A stretch of DNA of 64,000 nucleotides from Geotrypetes seraphini (GCF_902459505.1 NC_047087.1:261514674-261578673), one strand, 5' to 3'; numbered from the stretch's first letter, positions 22,788 to 35,904 are shown. Numbers and translations: made by a program. The notes: generated from the letters alone by a model not told the origin.

Positions 22788-23098
22788 AAAGGAAGGGATA
22801 GAAAATAAAATTGTAAAAGGAAACTGAGAACAATACCCCCAGGAGAAGGCACAGAATTGCAAAGAGGAAAAAAAATAAAAAAAAGATACTGAGGAACATA
22901 TCTATGAGCACAACCTCCTAGCTGTGTGGGAAAACCAAGACTGAGGGATTCTGCACTCACATGCTTTGCGGGCTGCTGCCAAAAGCCTCTTAAAGCTATA
23001 GAGCATTAGGTAACATCCACACCAGGCTACATTAGGATGATGTCACCCAGATGCAAGAATAGCACTGTTCCGCTTGTTCTTGGAGAACACCAATAACA
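21905..23098. mobile_element. DIRS-type element C, terminal repeats without coding parts
   Basis: The left end (TTATTTACCTGTAGCAGGTA, then GACAGCAGGACAGGTATCC) and the right end (GATGTCACCC, then CTTGTTCTTGGAGAACACC) are inverted DIRS-type terminal repeats similar in layout to those of DIRS E. The repeat continues inward as CTATAGCTT and AAGCTATAG on either side. Only about 0.9 kb lies between, including a hAT copy and an A-rich stretch, with no gag, polymerase or recombinase. It is either a short non-autonomous derivative or a remnant. Confidence 0.6.
22232..22472. mobile_element. Palindromic non-autonomous hAT-like element
   Basis: The long inverted ends begin TAGAGAATGGCACGGGGACA and end TGTCCCCGTGTCATTCTCTA. 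Flanks are ATGTGCAT (22224-22231) and GTGTGCAT (22473-22480), a 7-of-8 match that fits an 8-bp hAT duplication. It lies inside DIRS C. Related interior phrases (CCCCATCCATCCCCGCCTGTC) occur at about 59.08 kb. Confidence 0.75.
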
Positions 23099-23109
23099 GA
23101 CCTTAAGGC

Positions 23110-23935
23110 ATATCTTTCATTGGTCAAAAATCTACAAAATATATTTTGTATTTTTCTTATTGTTCACTTCATTTTATATAAATTTTTAAACATTTTCTAC
23201 TATTTTTATAGACCTACTGAAAAAAACAAAACAGTATACAGCTTTAGCAAATGGAACACTTATCTGACAAACTCAGTAAAGGCCATCATTTCATTACAGC
23301 ATCTTCAGAGGTTCATATATCATTTACTGATGCTCTGCTATATTATATGGCTATAATTTCAGCTCTTGCGACTCAGGAAGATGCCATCAGGTTTGAGGTA
23401 GTGGTGTCCTTTCATCACAGTTCACCTTCAGAGGAGGCCCACTGCATCTCCTCTCCCTCCCCAATGTTAGATTCTTTATAGAGGGGAGGGAATCCTGCTA
23501 TATACTTAAGAGCACTTAACAGATAAAACTGGGCCAGTATATAGTGCGAAATCGGCTGAGGGAATAACCATCATCAGTAAACATCTAAAATGACTTGTTA
23601 GAATTAAAAAAAACAAGCAATGGCTTAGCAAGATACAAAATATTAAGAACTTCTGGCAGGGCACTATGTATTTTAAAAAAATTCTCCCATAATTAAATAA
23701 TGAGGGTTTTGCCCCTTAGTGAAACAAAAAACCCTGCAATGCTTTTATGATTTGGCAGATCTCAATAACGCTGAAAAGGAAAGTAAAAGGTAGCAACAGT
23801 AAGAGAGCCTCCTCTGTGCTAAGGAAGGCATTCACTATGTTTTATCTATTCCCAAGAAGTCACCTAAGCCATGACCACATCATCTACACTAATATATGGC
23901 ACTCAGCAGGACTCCCAACACTTTAGGCTCCCAAC
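23110..23935. other. MARCHF5: Unassigned MARCHF5 intron 5 sequence
   Basis: No clear element ends are visible. A 17-base unit (CTCCCAACACTTTAGGC) is directly repeated just before the next element at about 23.9 kb. Open frames here are short and not conserved. Confidence 0.3.
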
Positions 23936-23940
23936 ACTTT

Positions 23941-24820
23941 AGGCTAGATTCACTAAAGCCCCCTTTACCTGTCCGATCCTGTTCCACTCCGTTTCCAAGT
24001 CTTGCCGGGCGACCCATTCACTAAAGGCTCCCCATGCAAATCACCTAATCGTAAACGCCCACAAGCAATCCCACAGATCGCTGAAGACTGATCGCGATGC
24101 ATACGCAGACCATCATTGATATGCCGCTCTCCTGCACCAGCGGGGGAAGTGTTGGGGAAGTAATAGCAGGCAGGCAAAGGCGGATCCGCTGCAGCCTCTA
24201 GAAGCAGAGGGGGGGGGGGGAACTGCCAGACTACTAAGGAACTGAACACAAAACCCGCCCTGACTCTTCTGCTGTCCTTCCCCGCAGTGCGAGCCTGTGG
24301 TTTTAAAGTGGGGCTGCACTGTAGGAAAGTCAGGGAGGCATTTTTTCCCACAGACTCAGCAGGCTTGCTGATTGAATGCAGGAGGCAGGCAAGCAAGGCA
24401 AAGGCAAACTCCCCCAGGACTGTTTCTGCTGCTGCTCTTGCTTAAAAAATGCACTGCAGTGGTCTGGCTCCTCCACATAGCGCACACATGGCTGCCCCAC
24501 ACTACACAAGAAAAGTGGAGTTTCTTGTATCCATGGTCAGCTGCAAGCAGGGAGTTTTAGAGCTGCAGGGCTGGTATTTCAGCGTGGGAGAGAGCAGGAA
24601 AGGAGTGAGTAAGTGGTCCCTTACCAGTCGCTTGGTTTCAGATCGGCCAGCCCAGTCGGTGTGCCTGAAAAATGTTGGTGAATCGCTGCCTTGCTAGATT
24701 TGCATGCCATTTCCCTCATTTGCATATGCAGATCGGATCGGGTGTGGACAGGATCAGCCAGAAGGTAAAGGAGTCGCAAACCAATCGGTACATGATCAGT
24801 TTGCTTAGTGAATCTAGGCC
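23941..24820. mobile_element. TIR element with CTAGATTCACTAA ends
   Basis: The left end AGGCTAGATTCACTAA is matched by the right end TTAGTGAATCTAGGCC. TTT lies on both sides, a possible 3-bp duplication. The 880-base interior is GC-rich with GATCGC/CGATC steps, and no transposase is recognisable. A small relative occurs at 63.08-63.16 kb. Confidence 0.6.
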
Positions 24821-25255
24821 TTTGTTAGAACCTATGGGTAGTCAATCCCTTCTCGTGATAATTATTGTAAAGAGCCTCATTAGCATTCTTTTGATCCACT
24901 TCCCATCCCTCTGGGCTATCCTCCAGTTCCTCAGTTTGTACCAAAGGAAATGGTCAGACCTAGAGAGGAAAAAGAATATGGAGGGGTATGGGGACTCTCC
25001 CTGAGAAACATACCAGTTCTGCTCATGTCACTAACATACGTATAAAAGATCAAATGTAACCATTTGCAATACATAAGGTGAAAACAAGCAAGTCACTAAC
25101 ATGAGCGCAACCTGCACTAAGAGTGCAGGAGATTCTACAGATACCCCCTATTTTCTTCAATGCAGCAGTCATGTCCTTTATCCTTGTCAAGGTTGAATAA
25201 ATGTCCAGAGTCCCCAGCACATTCAAGGCCGTAAGCAGGCAAATGAACATCTGAC
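24821..25255. other. MARCHF5: Unassigned MARCHF5 intron 5 sequence
   Basis: No recognisable repeat ends or coding similarity. It may include the outer terminal repeat of DIRS D, but I cannot match it. Confidence 0.25.
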
Positions 25256-25259
25256 AGAG

Positions 25260-28200
25260 CAGGCTTCAGGAATAAAGTGTCTGTCTACTAGAAAGATAGC
25301 TGAGGTAAGAACCTAATCTTTCCTTATAATGCAACAGACACCTTATTCCTGAACCTATGGCATGTATCAAAGAAGTCCCCCGAGTTTAGAGTGGAACGGA
25401 TGAGCCTGCTGCTAGAATTGAAGATCTGAATGCAGAGTCCTGTTTGGCCGCCACATCCACCTGTAAAACTTCATGAATGTATGGAGAGAAGACCAAGTGG
25501 CCGCTCTACAGATTTCTTCCAGGGACATCGCTGAAGATTCTGCCCATAAGAAAGCTAATGGAGTGTGCCTTGTTAGATATATGCGGATACTTTCCACTTC
25601 TGCTATAGGCTGAAAAAATGGCTATACGGATCCATCTTGAAATGGTCACTTTCGAGGCTGGTCAGCCTTTGTAGGCATCCCCTGCCAATATGAAAGATGA
25701 TCCATCAGTCGAAATTTGTTCATAACCTCCAGATACCGGAGTAAGAGTCTGCGCAAATCCAACAATTTCATTACCATATCATTTCTCGATCCTGAGGGAT
25801 TGAAGACAGGCAGCATGCTTCTTGGTTGACATGGAAGCTGGAAATCACTTTTAGTAAGATGGGACTGTGCGCAAGACCATGCCTGAATCTGAAATTCTGA
25901 GGAAGGAATCTCTGCATGACAAGGCCTCCAGTTCCTACACTCACTGAGCTAAGGTATTTGCCACCAAAAATATCATTTTGATGGTAAGGTCCATCAGAGA
26001 AACTTACTCCAGCAGTTCCAAGGATGCTCTAGCCAGCACTCAGAGGACCAGATTAAGACTCCATGTTGGAAAAGGCTATCGCACCAGAGGATGGGCACAA
26101 AGCGCACTTCAAAAACCTGGCCATATCAAGATGTGCGGCTAGAGTGCTCTTATTAACCCTAGGCCCAAAACATGAGTGTCCCGCAATTTGAACTTTCAGG
26201 GAAGCCAACCACTAAGCCCTTTTTCCAACCTTCCTGCGAACACCACAGAGATCGGTGCTGAGCTTCGGTCCTCACTCCTCTGAGCACACCAAGCTTGAAA
26301 ATACTTCCAGGCCTTCACATATGTGGCTATAGTCACCTTCTTCCTACAATCGGAAGGCTGGACACCATTCCACCTGAATAGCGTCTACGTGCTCATGAGC
26401 CGAGCCATGCCATAAGATCAAAGCTTTCTGGATTCTGCAGGGCAATTGGGCCCTGCATGAGCAGCCAGGGATGAAACCTTGATCTCTTTGTAGACAGACC
26501 AGGTCTGCAAACCACGGTTGCCTCGGCCAATCTGGTGCTACTAGAATCCTCAGGTCTTGGTGCGCCATGATCCTGCAAAGAAGTCTACCTATCATGGACC
26601 ATGGAGGGAAGGCGTAAAAATGACCTGCCTTTGGCCGAGTTGCACTCTGGCAGCCAGGCCTCTGCTTCCTGGTTCGTATTTGACAGAAGAACCAAGCCAC
26701 CTTCTTGTTAGTCGCCGATGCCATCAGGTTGAATGTTGGGCACCCCCACCGATTCACAATGCAGGTGAAAGCTTCATGAAACAGGGATCATTCCCTGGGA
26801 TTTAGGGTCTTCTGGTGAAGCATGCCAATAGATGGGCCTCTGCTCATTGAAACAACATCTGAACTTCCAAGTGTAGAGAAGCACTCTTAATAATAATAAT
26901 AATAATAATAACTTTATTCTTCTATACCGCCACAATCTTGCGACTTCTAGGCGGTTTACAATCAAGAGAGCTGGACGTTCAGCAAGTTACAATATGCAGA
27001 TGATCAGAGGAAATAGAGTGCAGAAATTTTAAGAGAGCAAACATATAAATATACAGTTTGCTGAGCGAGAATATAAGATATACAGTTTGCTAAGAAATTT
27101 CTGAGAGGACCCGATAGGAAAAGGTCACGCATTTCAAAAAATACAGCGAAAATTACAATATGATAATAATAACAGTTTATATATATCGTTGAACCGTAAA
27201 GTTCTATACGGACTTAAGAGGGGAGAGAGGGAATGGGTAAGAGGTTGGGAGGACCTTTATTGTGGAGAGAGAGAAGTGTGGGTCAGTTGTCTAGGTATTT
27301 CAGGAACAGGTATGTTTTTAGGCGCTTCCTAAATTCCTCATAAGTGGTCGGTGAAAGCAATTGATCTAGGTCTTTACCCCATATGGCTGCTTGGTGTGAG
27401 AGAAAGTATTCATGGTGTTTTTTCAATTTGCAACCTCTAGCTGGAGGGGAAACAAAGTTTGAATGTGTGCTTCTCTTGCGTCTGTTGGTGGAAAAGGAGA
27501 AAAGGTCCATTATGTATTTGTGGGCAAGTCCATATAGTACTTTGAAGCAGAGGCAGGCGAATTTAAACTTTACGCGTGCTTCTGTCGGCAGCCAGTGCAA
27601 TTGCCGGTAGTAAGGTGTCACGTGATCGAATTTCTTCAGCCCGAAGGTAAGTCTGACCGCTGCATTTTGCATTATTTGAAGACGTCGCATATCCTTTTGG
27701 GAGATTGCTAAATAGGCGATGTTGCAATAGTCAAGTTGACTTAGTACGAGGGATTGCACTAGGAATTCTGAATGCTGACGTATCGAAATATGATTTAATG
27801 GATCTAAGTTTCCAGAGAGTGAAAAAACCCTTTTTGATTACGGAGTCCACTTGGTCTTTCATGGTTAAGCATTGATCCAGAGTTACACCCAATATCTTCA
27901 TTGTGGGCTGAATAGGGTAACTAAGTTCATTGATGCATAGCGGGGTTTTGTTGTCAAGCAGGTGTGGAGAGGCAACGAAAAATTTTGTTTTTTCTGGATT
28001 AAGTTTGAGCTTGAAATCTGTCATCCATTGTTCCATCTCATTTATGGCTTCTGATGCCTTGGGAATGGTTTCTGAGATAGAGTTAGCAAATGGGATGATG
28101 ATCGTGAAATCATCTGCGTAACTGAATAGTTTTATCCCCAGTTGGGTTAGTTGCATGCCCAATGAGGACAAGTAGACATTGAAAAGCAGTGGGGAGAGCG

Positions 28201-29465
28201 GGGAACATTGTGGCACACCGGATGAGTTGCTCCAGATATTGGAGTGATCATGGTTGAAGCGTACCTGGTAGGTACGTGATGTAAGGAAGCCACGAAACCA
28301 GTTCAATACCTCATCCCTGATAACAATGGCATCTAGGCATTGTAGCATTTTCCCATTGTCTACCAGATCAAATGCAGAGCTCATATCGAATTGCATGATC
28401 AGGGTATGGAGGCCCTTGCTAAATAATAGGTGCCCTCCTGGCGATTGACATAGGCTACCACCATTGCGTTATCCAAACTCGTACTGCTTTGCTCTGCAGC
28501 GTGCTCCCAAATGCACCAGGCAGATGGCTCAAAGTTCCAAGCGACTGATCAACCACTTCCTTTGAGAAGGGGACCAGCATCCCTGAACCAGATGTCCCTC
28601 ACAAAGTGCTCCCCAGCCATATAGGATGGCATCCATCATCAGGATCACCCATGCAGACAGTCCAACTACCAGGCTAGATTGCGACAAGCTTCTGCTGTTC
28701 GAAGCAGCTGCTGCTGGAGAACATCCCTCTGCGGGCACCATCAGAAGGTGGAGGTGGGAGATGTGCACCTACCCCCAGAAAGTGCTAAAACCATGTTTTT
28801 AGACCCCCCCCCCCAATTTTCCCATAGGAAGTAATGGGACTGTACTCACTGTCTCCAAAGTGCCTGCCTTCCAGCTCTGTCTTGCAACTGCAGAGAAGGG
28901 AAGGAATTTCTGCCTCAAATTTTCTCCAAACACATCAATCTTTCGGATCTTTGGGCTGCCAGTTGGACAGACCTCGACTGAAACCTCTGCACACTCAGAA
29001 TCTTGCCACATGACCGGGGACGGGAAAATGCAGCCTATGCCCAGATACCTCTGAGAGTTCTTAATCAGGGCACTTAAGCTTCTGGCAAGGTCAAGAGGCA
29101 GCTTGCTCCCAGGGGAACGGTCCCCAAAACCAAGAGGTGACACACAGCAAGCTGGCTCGACAGGTCCACCCGAAGCTTGCCATGTGAAACTACAGTCCGA
29201 CTCCACAGAAACTGCTTCCTTTCTCAGACAGTGAACCCCTCCAAAAGGAGTCTCAAGGCACCGAAGCCTCCAAAAAAGGATGAACTTAAGGAAAAAAAAT
29301 AAGAAAAAGAAGCAGAGCTCATCAGAAGCACTTCTGCGCTGCTCGCTTGCAGAAATAAACACTACAGGGGGCTCTGTGTTCCTCAGCTAAGTGGGAGGAA
29401 CACAGAAAAAGTGTGTGGTTTTCTGAAAAACCCAGTTTGTAGGTTGAGATAAAACACCTATCGTA
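25260..29465 (-). mobile_element. DIRS-type tyrosine-recombinase retrotransposon D (old, broken)
   Basis: This is a fossil copy on -. From right to left there is a terminal repeat and leader (29465 to about 28.79 kb, shared with DIRS B), RNase H parts (about 28.42-28.70 kb and 26.34-26.88 kb) and tyrosine recombinase remnants (about 25.4-26.3 kb, including SSAMSLEEICRAATWSS, the recombinase C-terminal signature shared with DIRS F). A separate L2-like LINE lies inside it. The element is broken with many breaks and I see no recognisable reverse transcriptase part. It is older than the LINE within it. Confidence 0.75.
26885..28420 (-). mobile_element. L2-like LINE inserted in DIRS D
   Basis: On the minus strand the reverse transcriptase reads DMSSAFDLVDNGKMLQCLDA, GVPQCSPLSPLLFNVYLSSL and a FSYADDFTI catalytic motif (frame 27731-28396). 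A second frame (27283-27759) continues LDYCNIAYLAISQ and LQIMQNAAVRLTFGLKKFDH, so one frameshift separates them near 27.74 kb. The 3' UTR ends GCGGTATAGAAGAATAAAG, then a TTA microsatellite (26888-26911). GVPQC replaces the usual GVPQG. It is 5'-truncated at about 28.42 kb. It is the best preserved LINE in the window and is probably fairly recent. Confidence 0.85.
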
Positions 29466-29469
29466 CTCG

Positions 29470-30020
29470 TATCGTATTTCATATTGAGACAACTTGTTTT
29501 AGAAATGTATCATGCAACAGATAATTTTAAAAAGGTACAATTTTAACTTTTTTAATTGAATAGACTTTTTTCCAAACTCCTATTTGATTATTTACATTGA
29601 TTGATGAAAGATATGAGATTCTTTAGTTGTATACTTAAATGTTGTGTGATGATGATCTATTGATATGACATTTATTCAATATGTTACTTCAAATGTATGA
29701 TAAGATTTTTGAATTAAATAATTTTTTTGTGTGTTATTGTAGACCTCTGATGCAGGCTTTTGGCCGAAACACTGACAGTGTCGGTCTTGGTCAAATAAAT
29801 TATTTCTGGTCCCAGTTCTGTAGGCTTGTGCACTCTTTTTGTGTATTTGTATATCCCTTTCTTTTGTATTGTCATTTAAAAAATATAAACATTATAATCA
29901 GAGATAAGCAAGTGTATACAATCTGTGGCGTAGCCTGGACTAAATGGTCCCCCACAACTCCACCTATCCCGAATGGGGGAAGGCAAAAATGAACTGGAAA
30001 CTAGAGAAACAGTAACTGAA
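29470..30020. other. MARCHF5: MARCHF5 intron 5 sequence between DIRS D and E
   Basis: Mostly AT-rich. At 29742-29810 there is the phrase GATGCAGGCTTTTGGCCGAA followed by ACACTGACAGTGTCGG and CAAATAAATTATTT. A similar theme (cleft of pyrimidine, GCCGAAACAC, GTCGG, CAATAAA) occurs at 51.83 and 54.80 kb and looks like a recurring, unnamed repeat. Confidence 0.35.
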
Positions 30021-30023
30021 AAG

Positions 30024-33000
30024 CACAGTTACTTACCGTAACAGGTGTTATCCAGGGACAGCAGGCAGATATTCTTAACTGATGGGTGATGGCACTGACG
30101 GAGCCCTGGTACGGACAATTTTAGAGTAATTGCACTCTAAGAACTTATAAAGTTTTAGTTAGGCCGCACCACGCATGCGCGAGTGCCTTCCCGCCCGACG
30201 GAGACGCACGGTCCCCAGTTAAGATAAGTCAGCTAAGAAGCCAACCCGGGGAGGTGGGTGGGACGTAAGAATATCTGCCTGCTGTCCCTGGATAACACCT
30301 GTTACGGTAAGTAACTGTGCTTTATCCCAGGACAAGCAGGCAGCATATTCTTAACTGATGGGTGACCTCCAAGCTAACAAAAAGAGGGATGGAGGGAAGG
30401 TTGGCCATTAGGAAAATAAATTTTGTAAAACAGATTGGCCGAAGTGTCCATCCCGTCTGGAGAAAGCATCCAGACAATAATGAGATGTAAAAGTATAAAC
30501 TGAGGACCAAGTAGCAGCCTTGCAGATTTCCTCAATAGGAGTTGATCTGAGGAAAGCTACAGATGCTGCCATAGCTCTAACCTTATGGGCCATGACAGAA
30601 CCTTATAAGCATAACAGACCGAAATGCAAGCAGCAAGCCAATTGGATAACGTACGTTTAGAAACAGGATGTCCCAACTTATTTGGATAAAAGGACAGAAA
30701 AAGTTGGGTAGACGATCTGTGAGGCTTAGTGCGTTCTAAATAGTAAGCCAAAACATGCTTACAGTCCAAAGTATGCAAAGCCTGTTCTCCAGGATGAGAA
30801 TGAGGTTTCGGGAAGAATACAGGCAGGACAATGGACTGGTTAAGATGAAAGTCAGATACAACCTTAGGGAGAAACTTTGGATGTGTACGCAGAACCACCT
30901 TGTCATGGTGAAAGACTGTGAAAGGTGGATCTGCAACTAGTGCATGTAACTCACTGACCCTCCTGGCAGAGGTGAGAGCAATAAGGAAGACCACTTTCCA
31001 AATGAGAAATTTGAAATGAGCTGTGGCCAATGGTTCAAAAGGAGGCTTCATTAAGGCGGAAAGAACCACATTAAGATCCCAGACCACAGGAGGGGGCTTG
31101 AGAGGTGGTTTCACATTGAAAAGTCCCCGCATGAATCTGGAAACCAAAAGATGAGCAGTAAGAGGTTTTCTGTGAACTGGCTCATGAAAAGCAGTAATGG
31201 CACTGAGGTGGACTCTTGATAGAAGTAGATTTGAGACCAGAGTTAGACAAAGAAAGGAGATAATCCAACACTAGTTCCACTGCTAGTGAAGTTGGATCAT
31301 GATAATGCAGAAGGCACCAGGAAGAAAACCGGGTCCACTTCTGTTGATAGCATTGAAGAGTGGCCGGCTTCCTGGAAGCATCAAGAATAGAGCTGAGAAA
31401 GAAGTGAATGAGCCGAGGTCAGCCCGAGAGATACTAAGCTGTCAGGTGCAGAGACTGTAGATTGGGATGTAGAAGGGACTGTTGATGCTGAGTAAGTAGA
31501 GAAGGAAACAGTGAAAAAAGTATGGCCTCCCTGGAGCTGAGTTGAAGTAGAAGGGAGAACCAATGTTGCCTGGGCCACCGTGGAGCGATGAGAATCATGG
31601 TGGCATGTTCCCTCTGGAGCTTGAATAAGGTCCGCAACATGAGAGGCAGAGGAGGAAATGCGTAAAGGAAGAGATTGGTCCAATCCAGGAGAAACGCATC
31701 CGGTGCCAGACGATGAGGGGAGTAGAGTCTGGAGCAAAATTGGGGCAGCTGATGATTGTGAGGAGCTTCAAAAAGTTCCACCTGAGGAGTGCCCCATTGA
31801 TCGAAAATGGATTGGAGAGTCAGGGGATCGGGAGTCCATTCATGTGGTTGGAGAATTCTGCTGAGATTGTCTGCCAAGGAATTCTGCTCTCCTTGAATGT
31901 AGACCGCTTTCAGAAATAAATGACGAGCTGTTGCCCAAGACCAAATCTTTTGGGCCTCCTGACATAACAGGCGAGAGCCCGTCCCACCTTGTTTGTTGAT
32001 GTAGTACATTGCAACTTGATTGTCTGTGCAAATTAGTAGAACTTGAGGAAAGAGGAGATGTTGGAAAGCCTTGAGGGCATAAAACATCGCTCGGAGTTCC
32101 AGGAAATTGATGTGATGTTTCTTTTCCTGGGCAGTCCAAAGACCCTTAGTTTGAAATTCGTTCAAGTGAGCTCCCCAGGCATAGGGGGACGCGTCTGTGG
32201 TGATGACCAGATGATGATGAGGCAGATGGAACAGAAGGCCTCTGGAGAGATTGTAAGATTTCAACCACCATTGCAGAGACTGTCGAAGAGACGATGTCAC
32301 AAATATGTGTCGCGAAGAAGGATCCGTCGCCTGGGACCATTGAGTGGCTAAGGTCCATTGAGGAATGCGCAGGTGAAGACATGCGAAGGGGGTGACATGA
32401 ACTGTCGAGGCCATGTGACCCAAGAGTATCATCATGTGTTGTGCAGAGATGGAAGGCTGTGGAAGCACCTGCTGACAGAGATGAAGAAGAGTTTGAAGGC
32501 GGTTGGATGGAAGAAAAGCCCTCATGAGAACAATGTCCAGGATCGCTCCAATGAACTGAAGCCGCTAAGTGGGGATGAGATGGGCAGATTGATCTCGAAA
32601 CACAAAATTTGAAGAAATAGGATGGTGTGGTTGGTGGCCTGAAGGACCTCTTGAGACGAAGGAGCCTTGATTAACCAGTCGTCCAGGTAGGGGAAGACTT
32701 GGAGATGGTGAGTGCGTAGAAAAGCGGCCACCACAATGAGACACTTTGTGAAGACCCTGGGAAAGGAGGCAAGACCGAAGGGTAACACTTTGTACTGGTA
32801 ATGACAGCGATTTATCATGAAGCGGAGATACTGTCTGGAGGCTAGATTGACTGGGATGTGAGTGTAGGCCTCCTTGAGATCGAGGGAGCATAGCCAGTCA
32901 TCCTGAATGAGAAGAGGATAAAGTGTGGCTAGAGAAAGCATTTTGAACTTTTCTTTGTCCAAGCATTTGTTGAGATCCCGGAGATCTAATATGGGTCTGA

Positions 33001-35694
33001 GGTCCCCGTTTTTTTGGGGGACCAGAAAATAACTGTCCCTTCTGATCTGGAGGAACTTCCTCGATGGCGTTCAGAAGAAGGAGGGATTGTACCTCCTGAA
33101 GGAGGAGAGCGGACTGAGATGTGTTCAAAGCAGACTCTTTTGGAGGACTTTGGCTGGGAAGAGTCTGAAAGTTGAGAGAATAGCCCTGGCGAATGATGTT
33201 TAGAACCCACTGGTCTGTGGTGATGAGCTCCCAACGACTGAGGAAAGCAGAAAGATGTCCTCCTATGGGTTGAGGCAGAAGGGAAGATGATGGAAGACTG
33301 GCTAGGCCCTTTTGAAGTCAAAAGGGTTGAGTTGACTTTGGTTGTACAGCAGGTTTCACTTGCTGCTGCTGCGGAGCACGAGGTTGTTGGCGTTGCTGTT
33401 GGCGTTAACGCCTAGGCTGCTGGGGAGCAGATGGTAAGGGTCCAGCAGAGTAGCAGCGCTGATAAGAAGATTGTGGGCGAAAGGGCAGCGCAGGTGGAGG
33501 CTTCTTTTTGTTCTTAAGAAGAGTGTCCCAGCGAGTCTCATGTGCTGACAATTTCTGTGTGGTAGAATCGAGAGAGTCACCAAATAACTCATCTCCAAAG
33601 CAAGGAGCATTGGAAAGGCAATCCTGGTGATTGATGTCAAGCTCTGAAACCCTAAGCCAAGCGAGACGGCGCATAGCTACAGCCATCGCAGTAGCCCTCG
33701 AGGTGAGTTCAAAGGTGTCATAGATTGAACGGACCATAAATTTTCTAAGCTGTAATAGGCTGGAAGTGTATTGGTGGAAAGAAGGTAGTTTCTGTTCAGG
33801 CAAGTACTTCTCAAAGGAAGCCAGTTGTTGAATAAGGTGTTTCAAATAGAAGGAAAAATGAAATGCATAATTGCCTGATCAGTTGGCAAGCATAGCATTT
33901 TGGTACAAACGCTTGCCAAACTTATCCATGGCCTTCCCCTCTCTGCCAGGAGGGACAGAAGCATAGACACTAGTGCCCGCAGACTTTTTTAGGGTGGACT
34001 CAACTAACAAAGATTCATGCGGTAGTTGGGGTTTGTCAAAACCTGGAATGGGAATGACTTTGTATAAGGTATCCAACTTGCGAGGAGCACCAGGGATTGT
34101 TAAAGGTGTCTCGAGATTTTTGTAAAAAGTCTCCCTCAAAATGTCATGAAGTGGCAATTTAAGGAATTCCTTTGGAGGCTGATCAAAGTCCAAAGCTTCA
34201 AGAAATGCCTTAGATTTCTTGGATTCAGCCTCCAAAGGAATAGACAGAGACTCACACATCTCCTTTAAAAAGGAGGTAAAGGAGGAATGTTCTGGTCTAG
34301 AAGAAGGTTCCCGTAGAGAGGGGTCCTCTTCAACTGAAGAAACCTCGTCCTCAGAGAGCAGAGGCTCCTCAGAGTCATCCCACAGATCAGGGTCCCGTAC
34401 CTGAAAGACACGGCCCCAGGAGTCCGGTGTGGAAGGCTCAGCGTGCCGGGTCTTACGCACTGACTTCCCGGAACGCAAGGAGGCGGCACCTGGGGAAGTT
34501 AAAGGTTGTTGGTGCCGGGACTGATCAGAGAGTAGTGGGGGTTTGGTGGTTTGAACAGCCCGATGAAGACCTCTCGGTTCCGCAGACAAAATTGGCATGG
34601 AAGTCGAGGAGGCAGAATGGACCAGAACTGACAGAGTAGAAGCTGACAATAGAGGCTGCTCTACGGCTGGTACCGGCGGCTCAGATCGGACCGGGACTGG
34701 AAGGTTCGGTGCCAACAGAGCAGGAAGGAGTTGTTGTAATTGCTCCTTAAGTTGGACTTGGAGGACAGCCGCAATACGATCATCCAAGGAAGGCACCAGT
34801 ATCGCTTTCTTTTTCTGTGGTACCTGCGGTGCTGCTCGACGCCCAGAGGATGAGGAGAATGCACTCACCTCGATAGGGGCGGAGCGTTTACGGGGGCGCC
34901 TCGAGGTCGGCAGGACTGGACTCTCTGCCACAGCGACCGGAGGACGCTCCAAAGAGGAAGGCTTCTTAGCCGGCTTACCTGAGGGGTGCGACGCCGGGTC
35001 GGTATTGCGCGGCGTCGATGAAGTAGGCACCAGCTGAGACGCCATCGACGCCGGTGCCGATGCCCAAGGATCAGCCATCGCGGCACCAAACAAAAGTTTC
35101 TGTTGAAACTGCCTGTTCTTTAGAGTGCGCTTCTTTAGAGTAGCACAACGGGTGCAGGTGGAAGCCCTATGATCCGGACTCAAGCACTGCAGGCACCAGT
35201 TGTGCGGGTCGGTCAAAGAGAAGGGCCAGGCACACCGTTGGCACTTTTTGAAACCTGGCTGAGGGGGCATGAAGGTAAAGATGGCTTCCGCCAAATCGAA
35301 AGTGGAGGCTTCGATGATGACTATAGGCCCCGCCGGGGCAAACCCGCAATAAATAAAAGAAACAAAAAAAAATTGACTTTTTTTTTTTTTTAGATTTTAA
35401 AGAGAAAGAAATAAAAAGAAGAAGAAAAGCTTCCAAAAAGTACGCGAGCGGGAAGGCAGAGAAAAAATTTTTCAACAGTCGTTGAAAAACACGCGTCTGC
35501 TTAGCTCCGCGGAAACTAAGAAACTGGGGATCGCGCGCCTCCGTCAGGCAAGAAGGCACTCGCGCATGCACGGTGCTGCCTAACTAGAACTTTCTAAGTT
35601 CTTAGAGTGCACTCTAAAATTGTCCGTACCGGGGCTCCGTCAGTGCCGTCACCCATCAGTTAAGAATATGCTGCCTGCTTGTCCTGGGATAATG
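30024..35694 (-). mobile_element. DIRS-type tyrosine-recombinase retrotransposon E (nearly whole)
   Basis: This is a fossil copy on -, sense to MARCHF5. Inverted terminal repeats lie at about 30025-30235 and 35515-35694. The internal complementary region at 30270-30366 consists of the reverse of the left outer end (30024-30068) joined to the reverse of the right outer end (35647-35693), the DIRS hallmark. The parts, right to left, are gag (about 33.40-35.29 kb, with an N-terminal Cys-rich zinc-knuckle-like stretch), reverse transcriptase plus RNase H (about 31.43-33.13 kb, with YLDDWL and ITTDASPYAWG motifs) and tyrosine recombinase (about 30.40-31.15 kb). It looks nearly whole, with about two to four breaks. 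It is young relative to DIRS A, D and G. Confidence 0.9.
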
Positions 35695-35709
35695 CAAGAT
35701 ACCAGAAAT

Positions 35710-35904
35710 GAGCATTTCCCAAAGCCTACAACTTGGATTTATTACTATTGGTGAACTCTGTTGACAGAACTAAATTCATTGCACTGTAGTCAAATCACGC
35801 CTAATAAGGCTTTGTCTCATTATAAATAAAAAAAAATGTTTGTAGGCAAAAAAAAAATATTTTAATTAACTTATGTGCATAAAAATATGAAAATATGATC
35901 TTAC
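35710..35904 (-). other. MARCHF5: MARCHF5 intron 5 start, between DIRS E and exon 5
   Basis: This short AT-rich stretch lies between the exon 5 donor and the DIRS E terminus. It has no repeat features apart from an A-run. Confidence 0.4.

Noticed and set aside
34597-35037. Plus-strand frames across the gag part of DIRS E
   Set aside because: They are antisense shadows of the gag region with low-complexity translations and no family resemblance.
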